In this document: positions 25,587 to 34,196 of the stretch, one piece after another | How positions within the stretch are numbered: position 1 is the first letter of the stretch | Layout of the letters: the number at the start of each line of letters is the position of its first letter | NCBI GenBank assembly: GCA_024637215.1 | Contig: JAGXFM010000032.1 | Location: 1 to 62,077 of the forward strand | DNA: 62,077 bases | Reading direction: 5' to 3' | From: Sulfuricurvum sp. | GTDB taxonomy: Bacteria; Campylobacterota; Campylobacteria; Campylobacterales; Sulfurimonadaceae | Position numbers and translations under genes: made by a program | The notes under the pieces: generated by a model | What the model saw: only the letters and a program-made list of their open reading frames with translations | Told to the model about the DNA's origin: nothing | Database searches by the model: none

Positions 25587-26099
25587 ATGAAAAAAATATT
25601 ACTTCTTCTCCTTGCCTGCACCCTTTTAAGTGCTGATGATATTTATGAAGGAGATGTCACTGCAACCGAAGCGCATGAGATGCAAAAAAAAGGCTCAGCT
25701 ATTATCGTTGATGTCCGCACTACTATTGAATTTATATATACGGGACACGGTGAAGGGTTCATTAATATCCCCGCATATGAATGGATTTATATTCCTAAAT
25801 CGGTCGAAGAACGGGTAAAAAGTGCCGAGTTTGAACTTAAAACCGATAAGCCTAAAGGGCATGTAGACGTTCAAAAGCTCTACGATGCCAAAGAAGTTTT
25901 CAATAAAAACTTCGTGGGCGATGTCATGAAAGCGATGAAACTTCGCAATACTGACTCTGTCATTCTCGTATGCCGAAGCGGTCCTCGCTCCAAAGCGGCG
26001 GCAAATCTCCTCGCGAAAGAGGGGATCAAAGCCTATAATCTTGATAACGGATTTATGTTCGGATGGAAAGAGGCTAAAATGCCGTGGGACGGGTATTAA
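25587..26099 (+). CDS. Periplasmic rhodanese-domain protein
   Basis: 170 residues. A signal peptide (MKKILLLLLACTLLSA) is followed by one rhodanese domain. The active-site loop VCRSGPRSKAAANLLAKEG holds the catalytic cysteine in CRSGxR form, typical of sulfurtransferases, and VDVRTTIEFIYTGHGEGFINIP is the CDC25-like N-terminal part. A longer insert than usual lies between these (about 70-115). It may handle sulfane sulfur in the periplasm, which fits a sulfur-metabolising bacterium; the substrate is unknown. Divergent from the kinase operon. Confidence 0.9.
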   Translation: MKKILLLLLACTLLSADDIYEGDVTATEAHEMQKKGSAIIVDVRTTIEFIYTGHGEGFINIPAYEWIYIPKSVEERVKSAEFELKTDKPKGHVDVQKLYDAKEVFNKNFVGDVMKAMKLRNTDSVILVCRSGPRSKAAANLLAKEGIKAYNLDNGFMFGWKEAKMPWDGY

Positions 26100-26205
26100 T
26101 ACCGTTTTTTTTCCTATCTCATAAACCTCCTCTTTCAGATTAGTTTGGATTTAGAATCAACTTTTAATAACAACATGGCAATACTTTGTATGAAAAGCGT
26201 CATCA

Positions 26206-26219
26206 ATACTTATAAGTAT
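26206..26219. promoter_or_regulatory. Perfect palindrome abutting the RBS of a small membrane gene
   Basis: ATACTTATAAGTAT is a perfect 14-base palindrome. The next base begins GGAGG (26220-26224), the RBS of the small gene at 26232. A shorter repeat, ATAC-TTT-GTAT, lies 15 bases upstream. Position suits an operator or a structure that affects ribosome access. Confidence 0.45.
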
Positions 26220-26231
26220 GGAGGAAATACT

Positions 26232-26381
26232 ATGTTGTGGACAATAGCCATAATTCTTTTTATTCTGTGGGCATTAGGACTGGTAAGCAGCTATACGATA
26301 GGTGGATACATTCACTTCTTATTAGTGATCGCCATTATTATAGTTTTAATCCGAGTGATTCAGGGTCGTCGGGTACTTTAG
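26232..26381 (+). CDS. Lmo0937-family (DUF5670) small membrane protein
   Basis: 49 residues starting MLWTIAIILFILWALGLVSS, with GGYIHFLLVIAIIIVLIRVIQGRR. These are two hydrophobic helices around a short YTIGGYIH turn, the pattern I know from Lmo0937-family proteins, which are often found near stress genes and have no established role. The ATG at 26232 is chosen because GGAGG lies seven bases before it; the longer open frame from 26145 lacks an RBS. An operator-like palindrome sits directly before the RBS. Confidence 0.8.
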   Translation: MLWTIAIILFILWALGLVSSYTIGGYIHFLLVIAIIIVLIRVIQGRRVL

Positions 26382-26392
26382 TATCGATGCCA

Positions 26393-27709
26393 TCAAAATA
26401 AGTCTCGTGAAAATGAGAAGCCGAATAATGTTTTCGTGAGAGTGCGATCGTAATCAATCAGACTCTCTCCGTATCCACTAAAAAATTTGACATACCAAAA
26501 CGTATTCTCAGAGTTTAAAAACGGGTACGACCAGTGCACATCAATCGCGCCTCTATTTTTTCCTCCCGACCCAAAGTTATAACGAAGCAATGATCCGATC
26601 TCATGTTTTCCGTACAGATATTTTAGTTTGATATCCCCGTATCCAAGATAGTCTTGAATATCCGGATTGTCATCACCCGGATAATTTGGTTCATACTCGC
26701 CACTAATCGGATTCACAGCACCCTCATAATACCCGTCATATTTTTCCCCTTCAGGAAGTTTATACCATACGCGAGTAGAGAGAAAAAGATTGTCCCACTG
26801 CCACAAACCCGTTACATAAAGCCGGTTCCACGAACGGGAGATGTAACCGTCCTGTCCGTTTGATTCATGTACAAAACCAACTTTTGCAACTTTTAGGCCG
26901 TAAGTATCATTGATTGTCCCCGATAAAGGGAGACCAATAAAAAGTTCCGGAGAGTAGTTGATTTCACGAAAAGGGGCCGAATTGCTGTAACTCTGCCACC
27001 ACACTTTTTGGGTATACGCAACATTGATATTTTCGTTCCAGCCGAAAAGATTATACGTGAGCATTTTTGTCAAACTGATCTGAAACTCTGCTTCCGTATT
27101 ACTGTACTGATCTTGCTGAACGCCATTGCTATTCGGCGGGGTAGTAGAGGAGAGATGCGAATATTTATGGGTAGAATAACCGACAGGTAAAATGAAATTG
27201 GTTTCATACGGACGCAGTCCAAAAAAGTCTCCATAAAGAATTGAATCCACCAATATTGCTGTTTCTGATGTGTTGGTATCCATATGACGCAAGACATTGG
27301 CGGTACCCTCTTTATTAGTGGCAGGGTTCATCTGATCTTTGAGAGTTTCAAAAAAAGATTTTTTCTCTTTTTTGGCTTCCGTCTCCATACTCAACGTATA
27401 GCTGAACTCTGAAGCGGCCTGCTGAAACCAAAATGCCGATTTTTTATAATTTACCGCGACACCAAGACCGTTTTGATACATGTAGGCCAGTCGATAGATA
27501 GAAGGCTTGATCCCTTTTTTGGCTTCCTCTTCAAGCAGTGGCAGTGCCTTCTCATACGCACGTTCATTAAAATATTTTTCACCGCTAAGATTACTGTCCG
27601 CCACATATTCGGCTGCCCTTGCACCCTGTGGATCGGAAATACAGACAAAGAGTAACGTCAAACTTTTAATACAAGGAGATAATGTGTCTCTTTTACGATC
27701 CATATGCAC
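26393..27709 (-). CDS. pldA: Outer-membrane phospholipase A with N-terminal Sel1-like repeat region
   Basis: 438 residues. A signal-type N-terminus (to about 33) is followed by a Sel1/TPR-like repeat region (about 40-100: ERAYEKALPLLEEEAKKG, IYRLAYMYQNGLGVAVNYKKSAFWFQ). The rest is a beta-barrel of PldA type. The family motifs are complete: VAYTQKVWWQSY with PFREINYSPE, and FVHESNGQDGYISRSWNRLY holding the catalytic histidine and serine. In other bacteria PldA hydrolyses outer-membrane phospholipids upon membrane damage. The Sel1-like leader is not part of the standard enzyme. It ends 12 bases from the coiled-coil gene upstream. Confidence 0.88.
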   Translation of the reverse strand: MHMDRKRDTLSPCIKSLTLLFVCISDPQGARAAEYVADSNLSGEKYFNERAYEKALPLLEEEAKKGIKPSIYRLAYMYQNGLGVAVNYKKSAFWFQQAASEFSYTLSMETEAKKEKKSFFETLKDQMNPATNKEGTANVLRHMDTNTSETAILVDSILYGDFFGLRPYETNFILPVGYSTHKYSHLSSTTPPNSNGVQQDQYSNTEAEFQISLTKMLTYNLFGWNENINVAYTQKVWWQSYSNSAPFREINYSPELFIGLPLSGTINDTYGLKVAKVGFVHESNGQDGYISRSWNRLYVTGLWQWDNLFLSTRVWYKLPEGEKYDGYYEGAVNPISGEYEPNYPGDDNPDIQDYLGYGDIKLKYLYGKHEIGSLLRYNFGSGGKNRGAIDVHWSYPFLNSENTFWYVKFFSGYGESLIDYDRTLTKTLFGFSFSRDLF

Positions 27710-27721
27710 TCCTTGATTTAT

Positions 27722-28987
27722 TTATCTTCGGATAACGTCGCTCTCTCTCACATACAAATTCTCACCCTCTGCCGTACGTTGCCATACCCGATTAACGAAG
27801 TACCCAGTAATATGTACCCATCCGCCGGATGGGTTCCCTGCCGTAAACGATCGGCGCTCTTCCCACGTATCAACCACAGAACCGCCCGGTGCGTTGTAGA
27901 TAGGGGCATTGGAAGCCATACGGTAAGCGGACGACGACCCCCCTTTTTTCGGTGTTGCAGGTATAATAGCAGATACTTTCGATTCTTGCGCAACTTTTTG
28001 AACTTTCTCGGGAGCCGTAGCTATAACTTTTGTCGTCTTCGGAGGAATCAGTTTTTGCGGCTGCGCTTTGAGCTTGGCCAGTTGAGCCTCATGCTGCGCC
28101 AATTTAGTTTGCAAAGCTTTAATTTTATCCGTCGGTTCAATGACTTTCGTCACGATTTTCTCTTGAACCACCGGACGATCTTTATAGACTACTTTTTCAA
28201 CAATCTTTTCTTTAACGATAGTTTTACCCGAAGCACTGTTTTTTAAGTTGCTAATGGTTGCCTGTGCACTGGCAAGTTCTTTTTGTAACGCAATAATTTT
28301 CGCGGTCGGCTCAACGACTTTCGTCACGATTTTCTCTTGAACCACCGGACGATCTTTATAAACTACTTTTTCAACAATTCTCTCTTGTATCGTGACAGGA
28401 GCAGGTGTTTTTGCCATACTTGAAACCGGTGCGGTACGTGAGCGAAGTTTCTCTATTTCCGCTTTGGCTTCGGCTAATGCGCTTCTCAATGCCATAACAT
28501 CTTTATCGGTTTTTCCCATCGATTTTTCAAGCTTTTCCGCATCCATTTTGGCTTTTACGAGTGCCCGTTTTAGATTTTCACGCTCTACTTTTCCCACTTC
28601 GATCGTATTGCTCTCTTTGAGTAGACGTTCATTTTGTACGGTTGCTTCAAGGTATTTTTGATCTTTGGAAGTAAGCGATTTTTCCAGACTGTGAATGACC
28701 CCTTTTTTTTGGGAAAGTTCATGCGCTATCTGCGTATTGCGCTCTTTAATCTTCAACAGTTCGCTATCGCTTTGTTTGATTTGATTTTCGAGATTAGCAA
28801 TCCGTTTTTGATACCCTTTAACTTTAGTGGAGGTATCACTTGAAGATAGGGCACTTTGCTCCTGCCGACACGCTTCGTATTTCTCTCTAAGTTTGACTAC
28901 TTCGTTTAAAAGAGACTGAGGATCGCCGTTGGCACCGTAGAGATAAATTGCACTGATAGCACTCAATAAAAAAGCTCTCACTCGCAT
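27722..28987 (-). CDS. Exported coiled-coil protein with internal repeats and SH3-like C-terminus
   Basis: 421 residues. A signal peptide (about 1-20) precedes a long coiled coil (about 25-195). Then come two copies of a charged repeat beginning IVEKVVYKDRPVVQEKIVTK (about 204-235 and 262-295), encoded by an almost identical 62-base direct repeat at 28142-28203 and 28316-28377. The C-terminal 75 residues (YRMASNAPIYNAPGGSVV, then GGWVHITGYFVNRVWQ, ENLYVRESDV) resemble a bacterial SH3 domain that may bind peptidoglycan. Function unknown; a cell-envelope scaffold is a reasonable guess. Overlaps the trmA-like gene by ten bases. Confidence 0.82.
   Translation of the reverse strand: MRVRAFLLSAISAIYLYGANGDPQSLLNEVVKLREKYEACRQEQSALSSSDTSTKVKGYQKRIANLENQIKQSDSELLKIKERNTQIAHELSQKKGVIHSLEKSLTSKDQKYLEATVQNERLLKESNTIEVGKVERENLKRALVKAKMDAEKLEKSMGKTDKDVMALRSALAEAKAEIEKLRSRTAPVSSMAKTPAPVTIQERIVEKVVYKDRPVVQEKIVTKVVEPTAKIIALQKELASAQATISNLKNSASGKTIVKEKIVEKVVYKDRPVVQEKIVTKVIEPTDKIKALQTKLAQHEAQLAKLKAQPQKLIPPKTTKVIATAPEKVQKVAQESKVSAIIPATPKKGGSSSAYRMASNAPIYNAPGGSVVDTWEERRSFTAGNPSGGWVHITGYFVNRVWQRTAEGENLYVRESDVIRR
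28142..28377. repeat. 62-base direct repeat within the coiled-coil gene
   Basis: Two copies at 28142-28203 and 28316-28377, offset by 174 bases and differing at about one base, encode the VVYKDRPVVQEKIVTK-type peptide twice. Near-identity at the DNA level indicates recent duplication or ongoing gene conversion. Confidence 0.75.
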
Positions 28988-30093
28988 CCTTTTTTAGTTA
29001 ACTTCACACCCATCTCTAAATGGTGGGTGTAGGGGAATTGATCGAATGCCGCCATCGCTGTAATCGTATGGGTCGCACTCAGTATCTCTAAATCACGCTG
29101 TAGTGTTTCAGGATTGCACGAAATATAGAGGAGATGATCGAAACGTGCGGCAAAGGCACACGGCTCTTCCCCCAACCCTGCACGCGGAGGATCGACAAAA
29201 AGAGTTTTAAGACAATAATCACCGACTTCAAGTCCCTCAAGACGACGGAACGCACGGACACCATCGAGTGCGCAGGTGAACTCTTCAGCCGATAAGCGGA
29301 CAAATTCGATATTCTCCACACCGTTAAGCACCATGTTTTGCTTCGCCGCTATAATCGAAGATTTGGATATCTCCGTCGCCAATACACGATCAAACTTCGA
29401 TGCAAAAGGGATTGTAAAGTTCCCCGCACCGCAATAGAGTTCGAGGAGATCACCGCCGATACCGTTCAGCTGAGAGAGCGACCACTCAATCATCTGCTCG
29501 TTGACTCTCGGATTAGGCTGGGTAAAACTATTTTCGATGTGGATGTAGCGGTACTCACGAGCTTCTATTTGAAGTTTTTCGGTGACGTAGTCTTGGGAGA
29601 GGATCAGTTTTTGTTTTCGACTTCGTCCGATGACGTAGACTCCGAGCCGTTTTTCGAGTTCGTAGGCTTTGGTTTTCCACTCTTCATCCAGCGGTTTGTG
29701 ATAGAGCATACTGAGGGTTACTTCCCCCTCCCCTGAGGCTAAAAAATCGACTCCAAAGAGTTTATGAGCAATCTCTAAATCGCTAATTTCGATGAGAAGT
29801 CTCTCCATAACCGCAGCAATATGAGGAGAGACGATAGAACATCGCTCGATTTTCAAAGCCCCCTGCCGATCCAGTCGGCTCATCGCATAGGAGATTCCCC
29901 CCTCATCGTGATAAATTTTGAATTCGGCACGAAAACGGTACCGCTCGCTTGGGGAGGGGCACACCGTAATCTCACCCGCATACAAAGGGGAAAACATCTC
30001 TTTCACGGAAGCGAGTTTATGGCTCAATTGCCCCTCATACCCCTCTTCATAATCGCGACAACTTCCGCAGACTCCAAAATATTCACACTGCAT
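28978..30093 (-). CDS. trmA: TrmA-family tRNA (uracil-5-)-methyltransferase
   Basis: 371 residues from the ATG at 30093, preceded by AAGGGTCAAA; the frame is open further upstream into fliP. Makes 5-methyluridine in RNA. The N-terminus has a cysteine set CEYFGVCGSC; SERYRFRAEFKIYHD and the motif SFTQPNPRVNEQMIEW are typical, as is LLELYCGAGNFTIPFA for SAM binding. The catalytic cysteine is in YISCNPETLQRDLE, and FVDPPRAGLG matches. TrmA (T-loop U54) is favoured over RlmCD by size and the N-terminal form, but the cysteines make an RNA-target assignment less certain. Confidence 0.88.
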   Translation of the reverse strand: MQCEYFGVCGSCRDYEEGYEGQLSHKLASVKEMFSPLYAGEITVCPSPSERYRFRAEFKIYHDEGGISYAMSRLDRQGALKIERCSIVSPHIAAVMERLLIEISDLEIAHKLFGVDFLASGEGEVTLSMLYHKPLDEEWKTKAYELEKRLGVYVIGRSRKQKLILSQDYVTEKLQIEAREYRYIHIENSFTQPNPRVNEQMIEWSLSQLNGIGGDLLELYCGAGNFTIPFASKFDRVLATEISKSSIIAAKQNMVLNGVENIEFVRLSAEEFTCALDGVRAFRRLEGLEVGDYCLKTLFVDPPRAGLGEEPCAFAARFDHLLYISCNPETLQRDLEILSATHTITAMAAFDQFPYTHHLEMGVKLTKKGCE

Positions 30094-30101
30094 TTTGACC
30101 C

Positions 30102-30836
30102 TTATTTGACACTGGCGATCAGATTTCCGATCAAAAGATTCCACCCATCGACCATGACAAAGACAAGAATTTTAAACGGCATCGAAATCATAACCGGAGG
30201 GAGCATCATCATACCCATCGACATCAAGATTGAGGCAACGACCATATCAATGACGAGAAACGGCAAAAAGAGTAAAAATCCGATCTCAAACGCTGTTTTC
30301 AGCTCACTGATCATAAAAGCGGGGATGACGATAGTGAGAGGAACTTCTTTGATCGATTGAGGATTTTCCATATGGCGGATACGGAGGAAAAGGGCCAAAT
30401 CTTTCTCTCTGGTATTGCGCACCATAAAATTTTTAAACGGTTCGGTGGTCTTTTCAAACGCCTCATCGTAGGTTATTTTCTCTTCACTGTAAGGTTTAAT
30501 CCCCTCATCATACGCTTTGGTCGCCACCGGTTCCATCACAAATACGGTCAAAATAAGGGCAAGCATAACGAGAAGCTGTGTCGGAGGAACTTGCTGTGTC
30601 CCCAGAGCTTGACGCAAAAACCCGAATACGATGACGAAACGGGTAAACGTCGTCATAACCAACACTAAACTCGGAGCTAAAAAGAGGACGGTGAGTACCA
30701 ATAAGACATTCAAAGAGCTGACGACTTCTGCCGGAGATTCGGGAGCCGTAAGATTGAAATTCATTGCGGGGATCTGCGGATCGGCACCCCAGAGGACGAG
30801 CGGGATCATAAAGATAAAAAAAGCTAAACGACCCAA
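30102..30836 (-). CDS. fliP: Flagellar export gate protein FliP
   Basis: Inner-membrane core of the flagellar type III secretion export gate. 244 residues if started at the TTG at 30836, which has ACGGAGTCCGG just before it; a further TTG at 30887 is also open but lacks an RBS. A signal-type N-terminal helix precedes LNVLLVLTVLFLAPSLVLVM, then TRFVIVFGFLRQALGTQQVPP, a FliP signature, and near the end IVASILMSMGMMMLPPVMIS and the segment LPFKILVFVMVDGW-type. About four membrane helices in total. It stands alone among non-flagellar genes, as flagellar genes often do in Campylobacterota. Confidence 0.93.
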   Translation of the reverse strand: MGRLAFFIFMIPLVLWGADPQIPAMNFNLTAPESPAEVVSSLNVLLVLTVLFLAPSLVLVMTTFTRFVIVFGFLRQALGTQQVPPTQLLVMLALILTVFVMEPVATKAYDEGIKPYSEEKITYDEAFEKTTEPFKNFMVRNTREKDLALFLRIRHMENPQSIKEVPLTIVIPAFMISELKTAFEIGFLLFLPFLVIDMVVASILMSMGMMMLPPVMISMPFKILVFVMVDGWNLLIGNLIASVK

Positions 30837-30949
30837 ACCGGACTCCGTATATGAATAATAGTTTTTAAAGAGGCGATAATACCACAACCTAAGGGTCTAT
30901 CTTCATTAAATTCTGATAAAATTGCATCAATTAATCTCAGGAGCCCGCA

Positions 30950-32257
30950 ATGGTAAACTCTCTCACTATCGTTATTTTAGCCGCTGGAAAAGGGTCTCGG
31001 ATGAAATCGCCAAAGGCGAAAGTACTCCATGAAATCTGCGGTCGTGAGATGCTTTACTACAGTATTAAGGCCGCACGTGCGATGAGTGATGATGTTATCG
31101 TCGTCGTAGCGCATCAAAAAGATTCGGTTATCTCAGCGATGGAGAGATATTTTACGGGACTTACCTTCGTTACCCAAGACACCGATAACTTTCCCGGAAC
31201 GGGAGGTGCGATGATGGGTGTTCAGCCCAAATATCAAAATGTACTCGTACTCAACGGCGATATGCCGCTCATCACCCCAAAATCAATCGAACAATTTTTA
31301 CACAGTGACGCCGATATCGTCATGTCCGTTATTACATTGGATAACCCATCGGGCTACGGTCGTGTCGTGATTGAAAAAGGGCACGTAGAGCGAATCGTAG
31401 AGGAAAAAGATGCCGATAATGGAGAAAAAGCGATCCAAACCGTTAATGCCGGAGTCTATGCTTTTAAACACAATGTTCTCAAAACCTATCTTCCGCTTTT
31501 ACGTAATACCAACGCTCAAGCCGAATACTATCTCACGGACGTTATCGCACTCGCCCGACGTGATCAACTACTCATCGCACCGCTCTATGTCGAAGAGGTC
31601 GAGTTTAAAGGGGTCAATTCCAAATACGATCTTGCACAATCTGAAATGATCATGATGGATCGCCTCCGCCATACATGGATGGATGCAGGGGTGATTATGC
31701 AGCTTCCCGAAACGATTTATCTCGAAGAGGGGGTAAAGTTTGAAGGGGAGTGTGTAATCGAGAACGGGGTACGTCTTTGCGGAGAGAGCCTTATCTCAAA
31801 CTCTCATATCAAAGCCCACAGCGTTATCGAAGACTCAACAGTAACCAATTCCGACGTCGGCCCGTTGGCTCATTTACGTCCTTTGAGCGTACTTGAAGAT
31901 ACCCACGTCGGAAACTTCGTCGAGGTGAAAAAATCAACCCTAACGGGGGTCAAAGCGGGACATCTAAGCTATCTCGGCGATGCAACCATCGGTGAGGGGA
32001 GCAACATCGGTGCGGGAACCATCACGTGCAACTATGACGGGGTAAAAAAATACCAAACGCTCATCGGTAAAAATGTCTTTGTCGGAAGTGACACGCAGCT
32101 CGTCGCACCCGTTGAGATAGCCGATAACGTCATGATCGCCGCAGGGACAACCGTCACGGCGGGGAAATATGAGAGCGGTATCCTTATCCTCAGCCGTACT
32201 CCGATCCGAAAAGTCGAAGGGTTCTTCTCTAAATTCTTCACTAAAGGGAAAGAATGA
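30950..32257 (+). CDS. glmU: Bifunctional GlmU (UDP-GlcNAc pyrophosphorylase / glucosamine-1-P acetyltransferase)
   Basis: 435 residues that make UDP-N-acetylglucosamine for peptidoglycan and LPS. The uridyltransferase domain (1 to about 225) has ILAAGKGSRMKSPKAKVLHE, VLVLNGDMPLI and NAGVYAF. The left-handed beta-helix acetyltransferase (about 245-435) has VGNFVEVKKSTL, HLSYLGDATIG, NIGAGTITCNYDGVKKYQT and IGKNVFVGSDTQLVAPV. CAGGAGCC is the RBS. First gene of an operon that continues with coaBC, uppS, prepilin peptidase, LptF/G and truA, mostly with overlapping stops and starts. Confidence 0.96.
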   Translation: MVNSLTIVILAAGKGSRMKSPKAKVLHEICGREMLYYSIKAARAMSDDVIVVVAHQKDSVISAMERYFTGLTFVTQDTDNFPGTGGAMMGVQPKYQNVLVLNGDMPLITPKSIEQFLHSDADIVMSVITLDNPSGYGRVVIEKGHVERIVEEKDADNGEKAIQTVNAGVYAFKHNVLKTYLPLLRNTNAQAEYYLTDVIALARRDQLLIAPLYVEEVEFKGVNSKYDLAQSEMIMMDRLRHTWMDAGVIMQLPETIYLEEGVKFEGECVIENGVRLCGESLISNSHIKAHSVIEDSTVTNSDVGPLAHLRPLSVLEDTHVGNFVEVKKSTLTGVKAGHLSYLGDATIGEGSNIGAGTITCNYDGVKKYQTLIGKNVFVGSDTQLVAPVEIADNVMIAAGTTVTAGKYESGILILSRTPIRKVEGFFSKFFTKGKE

Positions 32258-33522
32258 ATATCCCGATGAACCTTTTAGAAGGTAAAAAAATACTTCTTGG
32301 CGTGACCGGATCGATTGCGGCGTATAAATCGCTTGAACTGCTCCGACTTTACATCAAAGCGGGTGCCGACGTGCGAGTCGTTATGACCCCCTCAGCCAAA
32401 AAGTTCGTTGCACCGCTGAGTTTTGAAGCACTCAGCCGAAACCGCGTGTTAGACGACACCAACGAATCGTGGGCGGATGATTTCAACCATATCAAAATTG
32501 CGCAATGGGCGGATATACTCGTCATAGCTCCCCTCACCGCGAACACCATCGCCAAACTCGCCAACGGTATCGCCGACAACATCCTCACCCAGTGCGCCCT
32601 CGCCTATCCCGGTATCAAACTTATCGCCCCATCGGCAAATACCGCCATGATCCAAAACCCGATGATCCAAGCTTCACAGAAGATGCTTGCCATTGCCAAC
32701 TACGAGATTATCGCAACCCAAACCAAAGAGCTTGCATGTCAAGTGATCGGGGACGGTGCGATGGCGGAACCGCAGGAGATTTTTTGGCACTCTGCCCGCA
32801 CGTTGCTCAAAAACGATTTTTGGATCGATCGACGTGTTATCGTTACAGGCGGAGGAACCATCGAGAAACTTGATGATGTTCGCACCATCAGTAACCGTTC
32901 CAGCGGTAAAATGGCCTCGGCACTCGCTACGGCACTTTTTCTCAAAGGTGCCGATGTGAATCTGATCGCTACCCGTTTTGAGAGTGATCTGCCTGCGTCA
33001 CTTCATACGATTGAGGTTGAGAGTTCTGAAGAGATGAACGAATACCTTACCGACTCGATCCGCATTGCCAAAAAAGGGAAACTCTCGAAACCCTCTCTCA
33101 TCCATGATGAACCTATTTCTCTCATCCAAAAAGAGCCCTATCTCTTTATGGCGGCGGCGGTCAGCGATTATCTCCCGACCCATCCGCAGAATGGAAAGCT
33201 CAAAAAAGAGAGCTTGGGCGAAACGTGGAATATTTCCATGAAGCAAAACATCGATCTACTCACCGCATGCAATAAAGAGGGGATCAAAACCGTCGCCTTC
33301 AAAGCTGAAACCGATCCCTCTGTCGCCACTGAAAATGCGAAAAAACTCTTGGAAAGTAAAGGAGTTCAAGCGGTATGTCTCAACATTATCGATGAGAGCA
33401 ACCCTTTCGGCAGTGATACCAATTGCATCGACTTTATCACCCCAAGCACAACGATCTCCCTCCCGAAAAGCGATAAACTTACCCTCTCGCTCCATCTCTT
33501 AGAACAAGCCGAATCTTTATGA
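32254..33522 (+). CDS. coaBC: Bifunctional CoaBC (phosphopantothenoylcysteine synthetase / decarboxylase)
   Basis: Two steps of coenzyme A synthesis on one 422-residue chain. The N-terminal flavin-dependent CoaC part (about 8-185) shows KKILLGVTGSIAAYKSLEL, the histidine of the active site in DFNHIKIAQWADILVIAPLTANTIAKLANGIADN-like context, and APSANTAMIQNP in place of the usual PAMNxxM. The CoaB part (about 195-422) has VIVTGGGTIEKLDDVRTISN and RSSGKMASALA, and AAVSDYLP. Overlaps glmU by four bases and uppS by four bases. Confidence 0.94.
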   Translation: MNIPMNLLEGKKILLGVTGSIAAYKSLELLRLYIKAGADVRVVMTPSAKKFVAPLSFEALSRNRVLDDTNESWADDFNHIKIAQWADILVIAPLTANTIAKLANGIADNILTQCALAYPGIKLIAPSANTAMIQNPMIQASQKMLAIANYEIIATQTKELACQVIGDGAMAEPQEIFWHSARTLLKNDFWIDRRVIVTGGGTIEKLDDVRTISNRSSGKMASALATALFLKGADVNLIATRFESDLPASLHTIEVESSEEMNEYLTDSIRIAKKGKLSKPSLIHDEPISLIQKEPYLFMAAAVSDYLPTHPQNGKLKKESLGETWNISMKQNIDLLTACNKEGIKTVAFKAETDPSVATENAKKLLESKGVQAVCLNIIDESNPFGSDTNCIDFITPSTTISLPKSDKLTLSLHLLEQAESL

Positions 33523-34196
33523 GTAACCTCCCCCGTCATATCGCGATCATTATGGACGGAAACGGCCGCTGGGCGGAAGCACAGGGAAAAAGCCGAACGT
33601 TCGGACACGAAAGAGGTGCGGAGAGCGTACGCGCCATTACTACCCATTGCGCCAAACACAGTGATATCGAACGTCTTACCCTCTATGCATTCAGCACCGA
33701 AAACTGGAAACGGCCGAAAATCGAAGTCGAATTTTTGATGAAACTCCTCGAGCGTTACCTCAAAAGTGAACGTTCCACCTATCTCGAAGGCAATATCCGT
33801 TTTGAGCCGATCGGCGATCTCTCGATCTTTTCCAAATCGCTGCGCAACGTCATCGACGATGTCCAAACCGCAACAATGGGTTGTAATGGCTTAACGCAAT
33901 GTTTAGCACTGAACTACGGAGGGCGTGACGAGATTGTCCGTGCCGCCAATACCCTCCGAAACAAGGGGGAGATCACCGTTGAGTCGCTTAGCGCACAGCT
34001 TGATTGTTCCCATGATGTTGATTTACTCATTCGGACAGGGGGAGATCACCGTCTATCAAACTTTTTGCTCTGGCAAGCGGCGTATGCGGAACTGTTTTTT
34101 ACAAAGACCCTCTGGCCGGAGTTCACTACCGATGAACTCGAAACTATTATCAAAAAATTTAAAACGGTCGAAAGACGCTTCGGAGGATTAAACTGA
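33519..34196 (+). CDS. uppS: Undecaprenyl diphosphate synthase
   Basis: The 225-residue cis-prenyltransferase that makes the C55 lipid carrier for peptidoglycan and polysaccharide assembly. HIAIIMDGNGRWAEAQGKSR carries the catalytic aspartate, and GHERGAESVRAITTHCA, LTLYAFSTENWKRPK, LIRTGGDHRLSNFLLWQAAYAELFF and LWPEFT follow. All are canonical, with H in GGDHR where E is more common. Overlaps coaBC by four bases and ends on the ATG of the peptidase gene. Confidence 0.95.
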   Translation: MSNLPRHIAIIMDGNGRWAEAQGKSRTFGHERGAESVRAITTHCAKHSDIERLTLYAFSTENWKRPKIEVEFLMKLLERYLKSERSTYLEGNIRFEPIGDLSIFSKSLRNVIDDVQTATMGCNGLTQCLALNYGGRDEIVRAANTLRNKGEITVESLSAQLDCSHDVDLLIRTGGDHRLSNFLLWQAAYAELFFTKTLWPEFTTDELETIIKKFKTVERRFGGLN

